Of a stretch of DNA of 64,000 nucleotides, positions 1 to 12,118 are shown piece after piece; the stretch's first letter is position 1; the number at the start of each line of letters is the position of its first letter. This DNA comes from Amoebophrya sp. A120. Lineage: Eukaryota; Sar; Dinophyceae; Syndiniales; Amoebophryaceae. A model generated the notes under the pieces. The model saw only the letters and a list, made by a program, of their open reading frames with translations. It was not told where the DNA came from and did no database searches. The stretch spans positions 8,533,591 to 8,597,590 of the forward strand of contig CAJINV010000005.1 in the NCBI GenBank assembly GCA_905178155.1. Direction: 5' to 3'. The position numbers and the translations under genes are program-made.

Positions 1-3000
1 GGCTGCGTGCACACCGACTTCGACGACTGGCGGTCCAGGTGCTCCGAACAACCACCGTGGGCATTTACTCTAGTGTATAGCACAATTCCGAAAGAGTACA
101 TTTGTCATGCGCACTGCTCATGCTTTTCTTTTGTATTTTATCGGCTGATCGGCCCCATTTAGCCTGTACTACAAACTTTCATACATGCAGCACTACCAAG
201 CTCGTGTAGATTTTCCCCGACCCGGATACACGCTTCCCCCGCTGCTGCCTCTCGGTTGGACACCTCTTGGGTGCTCAGCTGTTTGTCAGGGCTTTTTACA
301 TGCGCGTGAGATCCGGTGGTGCAGAAAAATGCGCCACGATGGAGGTAATCCCCCGGTGTTTCCCCCCGTCTCGCCCTTGCACACTCGGGTTCCACCGTGG
401 ACATGAAAACTTTATATGATGATCGGAGGCTTGTTTGTTGTCTGCGGAGTTCCACCATGGCGTCTGATCGTAGATATTTTTGGGTCAGGTCTGCTAATCC
501 TGGCAAGTAGATTCATTTGGCGCCGGAACTCTAAACAGCTTACTTGTTCCTCAGCGCTAGTGCGCTCGCTATTGCTCTGCTCGTGTATATGAATGTTTTA
601 TTGTTTGGTCTCCGCTTGTGGATGACCGGCGATTCGCGCCTGCTCTGGTCTACTAGCCGCGCGTTACTCTTTCAGTTCGTGTGGGCTCCTGGTGCTGCGA
701 TCACCGTCGGGAGTTGAACAACACGAGAACATAAGGACGTCGGAGGTTTGAGAGCTTTATACTATTCGACTTCTTACTGCATTTTGATCCTTTTGCATCC
801 CTCACGCACGACCAGGATCTTTCAGTAGTTTGAAGCCCGCCGAAGTTTTGCGCGCGGATTTAGCTTTCTTACCCCCCTCGAAAAAAGGGGAGTCTCCTGA
901 CCCTTATGGTCGTCCCTGCCGCCGGTGGTAGCGTGCGCGTCGCCACTCTGATCTGATCTGACTATGTAGGTTATCTCTCTCTCTCTCTGTTGTTTTGTTG
1001 GGGTATGTTTTAATTTATTTCGCTAAGCTTATGTTGTACTTCTCTTAGATTGAAAATGTTTTACAAATGGTAGCGTTTTGAAAGATCCAGAAAAATGAGG
1101 CTCCTCGTCCTAGCTGAAGACGAACAAAGCTTGTTTTTCTTTTAGAAAGTGGCCCCCTTACCTTTAAGTAAAGATCCAGAAAAATGGAGATTCCCGCCCA
1201 TTCTAGACAGGAACAGAAGGGTCCACAAGAGTGCGTTTTTCTACTTCTTTTTTCCATATTTCACTTCTTTCTCGATTAGTTTTGTTTTCTCTATTAGTCT
1301 TTGTGCTTGTTGCTTCATTTTTTTTTCCTTGCTATAATCTCTTGAGTTCTATCGTAGTTGTAGGTCACTGCTATTTTTTTTCCTCTTCCATTGCCATTGC
1401 GGTTTTCACCATTGCCAACGCTGACTACTCGTAGTTCTGTCTGTGCAAACGAGATGTAAAAGGAAGCACTACACGACAAACATCGCGCGGCAAAGGAGTA
1501 GAAGAAATTAGTTGTCACGATGAAAACGTTTTAAAGTTGGGAAGTGGCTTTACAAACTGCGTTCTCTATGGTTTTGGCATATGTAAGTAGAGTACTACGT
1601 GTGGGAGTACATTTTTTTGGCTTAAGTTCTTTCACAGGGGTCGAAGTCGAATAGTTTGAACATACTTGCTACACGCATTTTTACAAGCTGACGCAAATTT
1701 TGTGTATGTTCGAACTTCCCCCGTGTTTTGTTTAATACTTTAGTAGTTTACTTCAAAATGCTTTTATTGTTGTAACTCTCTTAGCATCGGTCCGTGCGTA
1801 GCATTGCAAGCTCGCAAGCATCCGTGCATCTGAGCGCCATTCTCTAAATTTAGCGAGCGCTGGAAGTGGATGGAAGGCTTTGCATTACAAGCGAAAATGT
1901 AAAACACGTCCATCCAACCCGATCTCTAATGAAACACTTTCGCGTGAAGTATGACATTACTGTCAACAGCGCTACGCGCTAAAGCTTGCACTCGCGCCAT
2001 AAAAACCGCCTTTACGATGTGTAAGATTTGCTTTTTTAGACATTAGTCATAATATGGCGAAGATCTGCATGTTCGTAAAAAAAGACGCACGACGACCATC
2101 GTCAAAAGGAAGTAAGGGTGCGAAGTGCAATGAGAAACTGGAAAACTCCCATAGTACGTCACGGATTTTTTGGAAGAAAAAACTACTTGTATAATTTGAA
2201 AAGTGTACAACTCGTGTCTGGTTCTCTGGACAACGAGTTGGTGATAAGTATCAGAGTGCACAACTCACACTGTGTTCCACCAGGTGCGTACCCGCGTGCA
2301 CGTCCTAAAAAAATTCAGACGCAGCGCCGCTTCGTCGGAGGAGCTTTCGAAGGTGCTGAGGACCTCAAAATAAATCTACGAACGTTAATATCAATCTTCT
2401 ACAACTGTCAGGCTACCTTGTTCAGATACTCATCGGCTTTTCTAGTTATAGTGCTTATTTTTTTCCCAGGTTTATTACAGTTACTCTGGTTAATATCGCG
2501 TATAGTTATTGTTATGTCTGCTCTACAGTCTAGTTCTATTCGGTAGGTTTTTTGTTGCTATTATTAAGCTTTTTTCCTTTTTTTCCATTGCCATTGCTGT
2601 CTCGCCATTGCCATTGCTGACTTCGCGGCCATACTTCGTGTGTCAAAAGCTGTAGTTTTCCTTTTCTACCAACGTTCTCCAAGCTGTTGTCTATCTTGTT
2701 GTTCTGTAGTTGAAAAAGTTATCAAGCTGATTCTGTCTCTTCCGATAGTCACTGTTTTCGCAGCTCTACATTTTTTCCTTGGTTATATTCTCTGTTATCT
2801 ATTTTGTAGTTGTAGGTCACTGTTATTTTTTCTCTTCCATTGCCACTGCGGATCTCACCACTGCCATTGCTGTTTTCGCGACCAGTCGCGATCTGGTGCA
2901 CAGCTGGGAGGACATCGCGTTCCCCGCTGCTGCTTTGTATGTTGGATCTTCGTTTCTCTCATCATGTTAGCGCTAGAACCTCGTCGCACTGCCACATACA

Positions 3001-4195
3001 TCAATTTCCAAGACGGCTGGTGATCCATCGCTGCAGGTTTGCCGAGGCGATTGGTGAAGCCCGTCGGCTTGTCTTTTCTTTCCCAATTAACTGCAGGCTT
3101 GGTGGGGTTTCTTTTTTTGCAGCAGCAGGCTGTTAGTCTTAGTTATCGGGATTTTATAGCTTTTGGTGTCTGTCCGGACAGTAGAATGTGCTTCGGTCTA
3201 AATCGTGTAGATTCATTTGCCGCCACACGACGCGCCCTTCTTGGACTGTCCGCCCTGCACGCCCACTCTGGTTGCGAAGTTCTTGCTCCGCCTGCGCCGG
3301 CGGTCGAGGAGGAGGATTTGGCTGTGATGATGGTGTCGTGCTGTTAGCACCCCTTCCTTTACATTTCGATTAGAATTCGTCCGCTACTCTGTTATAGTTT
3401 TTTTTCCGCTTCACTTCAGCATTTGTATCATAATTCGCAGAGCAGCTTCCTCTGTGGATTCCTTCCTAGCGCTCTATCTAGTATCTCGCGCGGGCTGCAC
3501 CGAACAGCAACCTTCGGTCTCCCGCCTGTTTTGTTCCATTTGTATTTGTGAGACAGCAACCTCTCACCCGCATTGCGTGGGGACCTTCGAGTTTTCACCG
3601 TAGGCAACCTGCACGTTTTGCATTGCGCTTTTCTGATTTGTAGACCTTCGGCGGTGCTTTTATTCCTTGTAGCCTTTTATCATGCGGAACGTTTGCTCTG
3701 ATTTTACTACACCTCCATTCTTTTTATCTTTGCAGAAGATCAAAGCGTTTTTTTTGCTCTACACCGCTGAAGTACCCGGAGACAGCAACCTCTCCATGCA
3801 GGGTTTATGCGAATTCCGATGAGAAGTCGGATTAGCTGACTTTTCGTCATACCACGCCTCACGTACACCATCAGAAGTGTAGCATTGGCGTCGGCCGCAA
3901 AAAAAGTCGGTCGGTTTCGACCGTGGACACGCGCGACTTTCAGTGTCCTTGTCGGGGTTTATGGCCTAAGTTTCCCAGTCCCACCCAGTAGGCATGATTT
4001 TCAGGCCGGGGTTTGTATGATCACGTGGGAGGAGGACAGGGTCACTGTTAGCCGCCTCTACTAAAACTAGTAAGCGTGGCCGAGTTTTAGCTCATGAAAG
4101 CTCCAGCTGCACTCTTAAAGTTCTGGAACGCCGCCCCGCAGCCAAGCCAAGCCAAAACTTTCTGATTCTGATTCTCTAAATTAGTCCGCTGTCCA
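1..4195. other. Intergenic region, no gene recognised
   Basis: No convincing coding region. Open frames here are short, lack family motifs and overlap one another on both strands. Pyrimidine-rich stretches and short repeats of the type TTGCCATTGC occur near 1385-1425, 2585-2630 and 2835-2880. A short phrase (AAAGATCCAGAAAAATG) occurs twice, near 1081 and 1169. No introner termini were found, which suggests that no intron-rich gene of the local type lies here. Confidence 0.5.
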
Positions 4196-4620
4196 TCACC
4201 CTTGCCGCCCAAAGGGCGAGGGGTCGTGGAACAAGATATAGGGAGGATCTTCTCGCTGATAAATTTTCAGTGCTGCTTTTCAACATCCGGGAGCCATTTT
4301 ATCAAATGCAAACCATTTCTGTATACCGCTCCTGTAAGGAGGCAGCAGCATCCGCTAGAGTGCAGGATGCGCGATGGACGCGACACAAGGCTTCATGACA
4401 TTGAAGCCTGTGTCGCTGACATTGAAAGACCGTTCTAAAATTAATCACATTAGACACGACGCTAGTAGCGAAGACGCATTGATGCTGCCATCAGGAACAT
4501 TGGAATAAGAGCCCGCCGGTGCGCTCTAAGTCGCCCCCCCAGCCGGGCGGCCCAGGCACCTCCAGGATCCTTGCTCACCTCTTGCGATGTTCGTCCAAAT
4601 CACGAATACAGCGGGTTGCT
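4196..4620 (+). repeat. Dispersed repeat, copy 1
   Basis: About 420 bp, matching 13671-14087 in the same orientation with a few substitutions and small indels. Shared landmarks are GTCGTGGAACAAGATATAGG, a CATCCGGGAGCCATTTTATC segment, GGAGGCAGCAGCATCCGCTA and a terminal CACGAATACAG/TACGAATACAG. No coding content is evident. It is probably a non-autonomous mobile element or a segmental duplication. Confidence 0.75.
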
Positions 4621-5934
4621 TCACGCTCTTGCTCGTCCGTACAGGATCAAATTAAGAGCCCCCCAAACCTCTCGAAGGGTCGCGTGGATCGTGTATGTAT
4701 GTACTTACTACAGCCAGGCGATCCATCTACATCTGCAGGGAACAGCATTAAGTTCATCTTTGACCCAGTGCAGCAGGGGACGACTACTTTCTTCGTGCGA
4801 CTGCTTTTTGGCGCATGGCTTTGGAAGAAGATGATCTCCATTTTACTAGCGAAGGATGTGAAAAAACAAAAGAGTGATCACTACAGTTGGAATGAGTTCT
4901 TTGTGGAAGATAGAAGTCTCCGCTTCACTGCGGAAGAAGAAGGGGCAGGAGCTCAAGAAGATGATGAACTCATACCGTGTAGAAGTGCTCCGCATCATCG
5001 GTCAACGATGAGTAATAGTTCGGTTTCTCAAGCTCAACATGAAGAACATGAAGTTTCTCATGTAGAAGTCCCCAACTAGAAGTAGCACATCGGTCAAGAT
5101 CACGAGGAAGTTTTTTTGCTACAACTTGGACTACAAATTACTTACACAGTTGCCAAGAAGATAGCATAGAACATGATCAAACAAAAGTAAATACAACAAA
5201 GCAAAAGTGGCGGTCGCATAGCCCTTCTGCAAAGCTCAACATAATGATCATCCGGATACTAGAAGTAAAAAAATCTTCTGATCTGTCACGGTACTAAAAA
5301 TTTTGCCGCTAGTGCTCCGTCGGTGGTATTAAGTACTATCTCGTGTTGTACAATCACTATATCTGCCCTTAGCTGCAGCCGCAATGCCTCGCTTACTCTC
5401 GTGGCAAAAATCGCAATAGCAATAGCAATTAGGACGACTCGTGGTCGTCCGAACAACAGAAGCAAGATCACCCAGCACATTTCGGTCGTGAAAAGTCGAT
5501 CTTGATGTTTCTCAATTGTGAGAAGTACTTAAACTCGCTCACATTGTGATTATTATATACAGCAGCCTTGTAGTTGTGGTCCTCCGCTTTCTACTGATAG
5601 CAAACACCCTACTATTTTTTCCAAACGCCACCCCGGTACAGCGCTGTGAGTCTTTCTTGTGCAATTATTTGTCTACTACATCTTTCTACTATACGTCATT
5701 TTGAAGATTTTCAACATCAAGGGAACCAACTACAAGCGAACTAGAGCCGCAACGAGAAGAACAGTGTAAAGTTTCTTTTCCACGACCTCCTCTTCTACCT
5801 TTTTTACTGACTTTCGACGTCGACCATTGGTCTACTTATTTATACTTGAACTTTTTCAGTACTGTCTCCCTCGTCTCCCCTACATAGCTTGCGACGTGCA
5901 CTATCAGAAAATACCGAACTGATCGGGAAAAAAG
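4621..5934. other. Intergenic region upstream of the hydrolase-like gene
   Basis: No gene recognised. One open frame (4519-5079, + strand) has no ATG start and a composition without family motifs, so it is not called. A short GCAATA repeat lies near 5410-5430. The last several hundred bases should contain the promoter of the gene starting at 5935, but no motif stands out. Confidence 0.45.
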
Positions 5935-8900
5935 ATGACTGCCGAACACGTTCGTACCGGTCAACATGATCCCGTGGTCCACAACGTCGTTGCTACAGAG
6001 GACCATCACATTCTGAACGGCGAGTATCCAAGAAAAAAACTGTGTAAGTGTAACTTTGTAATGCAGAACATGCAACAGTAGAGTTGCACCTGTCATGCCC
6101 GATAGCCATGAACTCCTCTTTTCATGTGTGTTTTCCCTTACAAGCCACGCATGGCAGGTGTTCGCTGTCATGTAGAGCAAATTTGTGATGCTGTCAGCCA
6201 AGCAAACTTACACTAACACAGTTTTTTTCTTGGATAGCGAGGAAAGTTCCTCCCCGCTCCTTCGGACCAGCAGTCCAAGTGGCGAAAACAGCAGGACAGA
6301 AAAAAGTGCAGCTGCTTCTAACCGCTCCTGCTGTCATCTGCCCCTTTGGGCCATCGTCTTGATGATCGTGGGTGGTCTCAGCGTGCTAACGGCTGTCGTG
6401 GTAGTGCCGGTAGTTGTATGTGCTGCAAATATCGATCTGGGTCTGGAAGTTGGAAGGTTTGTCATGCAGGTCGCGCATGGCCCAGAAGGTGAAGGTCAAG
6501 GTTTGGAATGCGGGCCCCAGCATAAAAAGTTTTTCTAGAAGGATTAGGATCCTCGATGCTTATATCGCATGAAAAATGTTAGTACCCTTTCGGGTAATAT
6601 CCAAAAGTGGGGGCTTGTTTTATTTCTGGTCAACATGCAAGACAGATTTTTGCGTCGATCACGATCAGCTTTAAAAATAGCAGGACAAATAACTCGGACT
6701 CACTTCCAGACCCGGATCGATATTTGCATGCGATAGGTTGTCCTTGCCAACCAGAACCGCGAACAGACGGTTTCTGGTGGTTCGCCGGGAAACAATCCTA
6801 CCCCCTGCCCTCCCGGAGGAAACAATCCTACCCCCGGCTCTGCTCCCGGAACAAATCCTCCACCCGCCCCCGCCCCGGGCGCAGGAGGAGGTGGTGGTGG
6901 TGGTAACAACCCTGTAGTTGATCCCAGAGAGTGTTTGCCGAAAGCCCCGGGCATTGCGGCGGGGGAGTTCGAGATCGGGGCCGAAGGGGGCGGAGGAGGA
7001 GGTGGTGGTGGTGGTAACAACCGTGTTGATCCCAGAGAGTGTTTGCCGAAAGCCCCAGGCATTCCGGCGGGGGAGTTCGAGATCGGGCCCTTTGGCAACG
7101 ATGCCGACGCTATCAAATGTAAGAATGTCTGGGTCTGGAAGATTCTGACACTTGTCATGCACGTTTTGCGTGAGCCCTGATGTCTGTGATGCATGTCCTA
7201 GCGTCACAGATTTTTTGAGAGCTTCTTGATGCCTATTCCGCATGACAAATGCCCTCTCCGCGTAGCAAAAATTACATTCCCTTTGGTACTCATGCAATAC
7301 AGATTTTTTTGCAATCCAAATGCAGCATCACAAGTTGCATTCTTCCAGACCCAGACATTTTTGCACTTGATAGACGCCGCCCGCCGATTGCGCTTCAAGG
7401 CGGAGATCCGCCGGTGCGTCAAAAAGCCGGACGCCGCGCCGCAAGCGGATTTTGACCAATTGCTGAATGACGCCGACGCGAAGCTCGGGAAGCTCATCTA
7501 CGCCTTCGACGAAGGTCCTTCCAAGAGAGTCGCATCGACCTGCTCCCCAGATGTGGAGAACAAGACGCACACTTTATTACAATGAAAAATGCCCCCACCC
7601 CCGAACTTGGAAGCCAGCATTTGTATTGCGAACCTTTCCAAATGAAAAACTCACCCTCTTGCATCTATCAGCATCACAGATTTCCAATCGTGAATAGCAA
7701 AAATTTGTATTGTAAAGGGCCCCAGCAAGGGCGGCGCTTGTCATGCAAGCGATGCGATACACGCTTAGACTCTGCATCAGAAAGATGCATACTCCTTTCA
7801 TGCATGGCAAAAGGTTTTCATTTGGAAACTTCGCATCACAAAGTTTTGGAACTGTGGGGGTGGGGGCATTTTTCACTGTAATACACCTACGTCGTCCGAC
7901 TCTGGTTTCCGAACGCGCCCTACGGGAATAAGAAGGCGTCGCCCTATATGGAAGCGTCAGGTTTTGAAATCGACAAAGTTGAAATGATTTGGCATGCAGA
8001 AAATGCAAGGCATGAAGTGCCTGTCTTGCCGAGATGGCAAGCGAGGTCGATTGTGAGCCTGTTGAGGGTTTGAAATAGAGCTGCTAAAGTAGCATGGCTT
8101 GTGTGCCCAAACAGCATGACAGGTTGGATTCCGGTGCTCAGAAAATTTGTCATGCGCCGCTTCATAACTGGGCTTCCGACTGGTATCGCTTTTGTGCATG
8201 ACAAACTATTTCAACTTTGACGATTTCAATCCTGACACCCTCATACCCTACCGCCGCAAGTTTTTCAACCGCCGCCCCCTGCCGGAGTACCTCGCGGACT
8301 ACGGACTGACGTTCGCCGACTCGGTCATGAAGGCCGTGGAGGTGGTATCCTGTGTAAAAACGTCCCCACCCCATAGTCAAGTTGGAAAGTTAGCAACACA
8401 AATTTAGGGTTCATAAACAGGTTTAGGGTTCCGGCTTGTGTTCAGGCCCGAGAGGCGACCACACTGCCTCCTCCTAGTCGTGTGCCAGGTCGCGAAAAGA
8501 TGTAAACCCGCGTCTGTCTATCGAGGGTCGAGGTAAGAGGCAACGCCAATCACCACCTAATTCCCATCCCATCCCACACAAATCTCAAAGTCTTGGGAGC
8601 CACGCATGACAAGTTGCAGTCCGTAGTGTAGTGCAGGTTCGTAAGGGCAGCCGCGTCACAAATCCATCTGCGCATCCTGTTTCCAGCATTACAAATTCCA
8701 AAACGCGGCTAGAAATGCCTCTCGTGGGGACCCGCATTGCAATTGTTTCTGTAGATGCAAATCTGCATGACAGCTATGCGGTAGGGACGTTTTTGCTCAG
8801 GATAGGTTGACAAATTGGGACTGCCCGCGGTCGCAGCGCACAAATTGCCGCAACCCGGAGGATATCAAATGCAAACATCGATCTGGGTCGTGTGGAAGAA

Positions 8901-11900
8901 TCGAAGGTTTTTTGTCATGCAGGTCTTCAAAGCCGCATGAGCTCTGGAATGCAGGGCCTAGCTTGACAGATTTTATTCTGAGGTCTTTATCATGCCTATT
9001 CTGCTGTCGATGAGAAACTCCTTGTCCTTCCCACCCTGAGTTTTATCAAAGCTGGCAACTGTTGGCAGTCACGCAGCACAGATTTTTGCGTGCTGACCCA
9101 CAGCACGCATTACAAGTTTGAGCGGCTCCCAGACGGACCCAGACATCATATTTGCAATGCATAGAGGAGATGCCGACGCGAAGACCGCTGAGACCGCGGC
9201 CGCCGCTACGGTTATCAAAACAAAAAAGTTCGTCACGATCACTCATGGGCATCTTTGCAATACAAAATTGTCTGTCATGCGTAAAAATGCATCACAGCCA
9301 CATTTCGTAAGGGATTTCCCTAGTGTTTCTGCAATACAAGGAGAAGTTGTGATGCTAAAAAAATTTGTAATGCAAAGCCTGCAACTTAGTGACTGTGACA
9401 AACTTTCTTCTCTCCATAACGGTGAGTCGGATGCTCGTTGGCCACAGCAACGCCGGCCCGGGGTCCCTGGCCCTGTTTGCCTACCACCCGGATCTCTTCC
9501 ACGAGTTGCTGCTGCTAGACCCCGCGTTTTGCGACGCGAGCGCCCGTTACGGACTGCAGCGCGCCCAGCTTGAGCCGTATACTACGCCTGCGGATCGCCT
9601 GGCACACGCAGAAACGGTCGCGGCGGCTGCGGATGACGCAAACGACACGGCGGAGCTCTATGGCGTTCTCAAGCGTTACATTCTCAACTGTTACATGAAT
9701 TTGTGATGCAAGAATGGCAAAAGTGAAAGGAAGGACCTTGCGCGTCTTGCATGACAGATTTGGCGCAGATTCTCAGCCTGTTTGGCCGTCTGGAAATTTG
9801 TCATGCGAAGCAGCTTGACGGCGTTGATAGTCAAGGCGATTTTGCATGACAAATCATGTAACAGTTGAGAATGTAACAGTTGAGAACGCCATAAGCTCTT
9901 CAAGCGAATGCGGGAACACCAGAATACTCCCGCCGGGCCCTATAATTTGTACAAGGCCTGGATCCAGAGCCAGTGGAAGGACACCGAAGACGGCCCGGTG
10001 GAGAATTTCGAAGCGGTATCCGGAGTAAAAACGTCCCCAACCGCCCAGAGTTGTCATGCAAATCTGCATGATGCCAAAAAAAATCTCTCATGTGGAGCAC
10101 CATGAGAGGCATTTATGTCCAGCCGTGTTTTGGGATTTCTGATGCTAGAACCAGCATAATATACATCTGTGAAGATGCTGCTGAGCTAGCGAAATCGCGG
10201 ATCACACTACGAGGACCGAAGCTTGTCATGCGAACCAAACAAAGCTAGTTGATTTGTCTAGCTGATCTCCCATCTTGCCTCTGGTAATATAATGGGGACG
10301 TTTTTGCTCAGGATAACTGGCGACTTTTGAGTTTCCTGGGCAAAACGGTATCCAGGGCGCAAAAGCCCTGGCTAAGTCCTTCGCCATGAAGGAGTTTCAG
10401 CGGCAGAGAGAGTTTATCCTGTGCAAAAGCATCGTACTCGTATTTTTGCAATCATGCATTACAAATCTTTTTCTTGAGGAAAATCCGCATTACCTCATGC
10501 TGAGGAAATTTGTCATGCATTTATACGAGTGCGATACTTTACTTTTACACTGCATAAAGTTCTTGCAAGATAATAATCTTCCCCGAAGCAAAGGAGTTGC
10601 ACTGGGAACAAAAATGTTCCGCAAATATCTGCTTCTTATGGCGTTCTCAAACGTTACATTCTCAACTGTTACATGATTTGTCATGCAAAATTGCCTTCAG
10701 AATCGACGCCATCCAGCTGCTTCGCATGACAAATTCCCAGAGGGCCAAGCAGGCTGATAGGCGGTTCCAAATCTTTCATGCACGACGCGCAAGATCCCCC
10801 CTATCACTTTTGCCATTCTGGCATCACAAATTCATGCAACAGTTGAAAATGTAACAGTTGAGAACGCCATACTTCTTGGCGGTAGGTTCGGTAACGCGTT
10901 GGCGGTGACCGGTATCCAAGGAAAAAACTGCGTAAGTGTAAGAACTTTGTTGTGTTGCAGTAGACGATGCGAGACAATTACACCTGCCATGCTCCTGGTG
11001 GACATGCGTCACACGCTCTATTCGTACAACATGCTATATTTATTCGCGGATAGGGATACCAGCTACGCATGACAGGAGGTGGTTTTCTGTGTCATGCAGA
11101 GCAAACTTGTGAAGATGCTATAGTTCCTGCAAGAATAAAGTTCTTACATTTTATTTTACACAGTTTTTCTCTTTCATAGCCGGGGCCACCACCAAAATGC
11201 AGCGCAAACTGGATAGCACGAAAAACCGAGTCTTCCGGGACTACTGGGGCGGGAAGCTGCTCGAGAGCCACTTATCAAATGTAAAAATGTCTGGGTCTGG
11301 AAGAAGAGAAGTTTGTCATGCAGGTTTTCCATGACGCATCAGGTCTGGAATGCGGGACCTAGCATAACAAAGTCTGTGAGGTGTCTACCATGCCTATCCT
11401 GCATGAGAAACTCCCTCCAAACTTGGCCGAATGTGGACAGTTTTTGGCACTCATGCAACACAGATTTCTGCATGATTCGGATTTAGCATGACAAGTTGCA
11501 ATCGTCCAGACCCAGACATTTTTGCAATCCATACCACTCGAATCTGTACAAGCAGGACAGCGCCATGGCCTCGCAGGTGAGCCACAGCCTCCCGGAGCGC
11601 TATCCTGAGTAAAAACGTCCCCACACCAGAGTCGGGATGGGGATTTTGCAGCACAAGCCCAGGAGTTTTGTGAGTCACGCATGACAAGTTGCACTCCGCA
11701 GCGTAGTGCAGGTTAGAAAGTGCCGCCGCATCACAGATTCGTCTGCTCATCCTGTTCACAGCATCACAAATTCCAAAACACGATTGAAAATGGCTCTCAT
11801 GGGGATGCGCATTACAAGTCTTCCTGTCTTTGCAAATTTGCCTTACAACTCTGGCGTGGGGACGTTTTTACTCAGGATAGGCGCAGCATCGTGGTCACGT

Positions 11901-12118
11901 GGGGAGACTCGCTGCCCCGTCCGAAGAATGCCAGCGAAACGCCCAATATGTTTGACTGGATTCCGTTCCAGGCCAGTGTCTGGACGGACGAGTTAAAGCG
12001 CCTCGCGGGGGAGGGGAAAAAGTTGACCACTTTGGACCCCATCATCACCCCCGGATATCATGTGCCCATGTTGGAGGAGGCCGTTCCAAAAGGCCTACAG
12101 GCACTGAAGTCGGCATAA
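5935..12118 (+). CDS. Membrane-anchored alpha/beta-hydrolase-like protein, 16 exons
   Basis: Exons (keeping the 5' duplication copy): 5935-6024, 6242-6416, 6741-7110, 7378-7574, 7889-7946, 8251-8345, 8810-8862, 9169-9212, 9424-9658, 9899-10016, 10321-10414, 10562-10636, 10877-10912, 11184-11272, 11539-11600, 11885-12118. They sum to 2025 nt, 674 aa plus TAA, and every junction is in frame. Residues 1-63 are hydrophilic. Residues ~64-90 form one transmembrane segment. A Gly/Pro/Asn linker follows with two copies of DPRECLPKAPGI. The C-terminal part has a nucleophile-elbow-like GHSNAG (Ser369), LLLDPAF just after it, TWGDS (~603) and GYHVP (His656). These suggest a Ser-Asp-His hydrolase of the alpha/beta fold, exposed outside the membrane as a single-pass protein. 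Family and substrate are not identified. The start is the first ATG in an open exon. All 15 introns are introners. The fold assignment is tentative; the gene model is much firmer. Confidence 0.72.
6025..6236. mobile_element. Introner, family C (intron 1, hydrolase-like gene)
   Basis: 212 bp. Termini TATCCAAGAAAAAAACTGTG and the matching inverted end; duplication GCGAG at 6020-6024 and 6237-6241. Removing the element plus one copy keeps phase 0. Confidence 0.88.
6417..6735. mobile_element. Introner, family A (intron 2)
   Basis: 319 bp. The GATCTGGGTCTGGAAG core is inverted at the right end; flanks AGTTG/GGTTG. It falls right after the transmembrane codons. This is one of the few sites where a frame-preserving GT-AG intron is possible. 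Confidence 0.85.
7111..7372. mobile_element. Introner, family A (intron 3)
   Basis: 262 bp, starting TATCAAATG and ending CACTTGATA, with perfect 5-bp duplication GACGC. No frame-preserving GT-AG option exists; AC-AG is the nearest. Confidence 0.9.
7575..7883. mobile_element. Introner, family I (intron 4)
   Basis: 309 bp. Termini TATTACAATGAAAAATGCC and the inverted GGCATTTTTCACTGTAATA; flanks CACTT/CACCT. Either flank copy encodes the same amino acids at the joined codon. Confidence 0.88.
7947..8245. mobile_element. Introner, family G (intron 5)
   Basis: 299 bp. Inverted ends GTCAGGTTTTGAAATCGAC and CGATTTCAATCCTGACAC; duplication CCCTA. The joined reading frame continues without a stop. 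Confidence 0.87.
8346..8804. mobile_element. Introner, family B, carrying a nested insertion (intron 6)
   Basis: 459 bp, against about 280-300 for other B copies; the excess is a nested insertion. Ends TATCCTGTGTAAAAACGTCC and GGGACGTTTTTGCTCAGGATA-type; flanks GGTGG/GGTTG. GT-AG is possible here. Confidence 0.87.
8404..8575. mobile_element. Small insertion nested in a family B introner
   Basis: 172 bp flanked by the 8-bp direct repeat ACACAAAT (8396-8403 and 8576-8583). It is absent from the family B copy at 26322. It starts with two TTTAGGGTT motifs (8403-8430). No coding capacity. Confidence 0.65.
8863..9163. mobile_element. Introner, family A (intron 7)
   Basis: 301 bp. The core is expanded to ATCGATCTGGGTCGTGTGG on the left; the right end has GACGGACCCAGACATCAT. 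Duplication GAGGA. Confidence 0.86.
9213..9418. mobile_element. Introner, family K (intron 8)
   Basis: 206 bp. Left end TATCAAAACAAAAAAGTTCG, right end TTTGTCAC..CTTTCTTCTCTCCATA inverted; duplication ACGGT. Only this copy of the family was seen. Its excision joins the codons directly before GHSNAG. Confidence 0.78.
9659..9893. mobile_element. Introner, family D (intron 9)
   Basis: 235 bp with TATGGCGTTCTCAA inverted at both ends; duplication AGCTC. Its interior matches the copy at 10637 in the opposite orientation. Confidence 0.9.
10017..10315. mobile_element. Introner, family B (intron 10)
   Basis: 299 bp with the GTAAAAACGTCCCCA end inverted. Flanks AGCGG/ACTGG have diverged, but frame is kept only if element plus 5 bp is removed. 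Confidence 0.85.
10415..10556. mobile_element. Introner, family H (intron 11)
   Basis: 142 bp. GTGCAAAAGCATCGTACTCG on the left, CGAGTGCGATAC..TTTTACACTGCATA on the right; flanks GAGTT/AAGTT. Confidence 0.85.
10637..10871. mobile_element. Introner, family D, inverted relative to intron 9 (intron 12)
   Basis: 235 bp, duplication CTTCT. Same family and length as the copy at 9659 but reversed relative to the gene; it also interrupts the reading frame precisely. Confidence 0.9.
10913..11178. mobile_element. Introner, family C (intron 13)
   Basis: 266 bp. TATCCAAGGAAAAAACTGCG on the left, inverted on the right ending TTTCATA; flanks ACCGG/GCCGG. Confidence 0.86.
11273..11533. mobile_element. Introner, family A (intron 14)
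   Basis: 261 bp with both GTCTGGGTCTGGAAG ends; perfect duplication CCACT. Confidence 0.9.
11601..11879. mobile_element. Introner, family B (intron 15)
   Basis: 279 bp. TATCCTGAGTAAAAACGTCC on the left, inverted on the right; flanks AGCGC/GGCGC, which allow a GC-AG intron. Confidence 0.88.

Noticed and set aside
2118-2546. 142-codon ORF as a gene
   Set aside because: No recognisable domain and composition like the surrounding non-coding DNA.
4519-5079. 186-codon ORF as a gene
   Set aside because: No ATG start at the frame's beginning, first part overlaps the dispersed repeat, and no family motif or introner structure.
9213-9260. TVIKTKKFVTITHGH as an oxyanion-hole HG motif of the hydrolase
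   Set aside because: These codons lie within the left terminal repeat of the family K introner. The exon ends at 9212 and joins 9424 in frame, so HG is not part of the protein.
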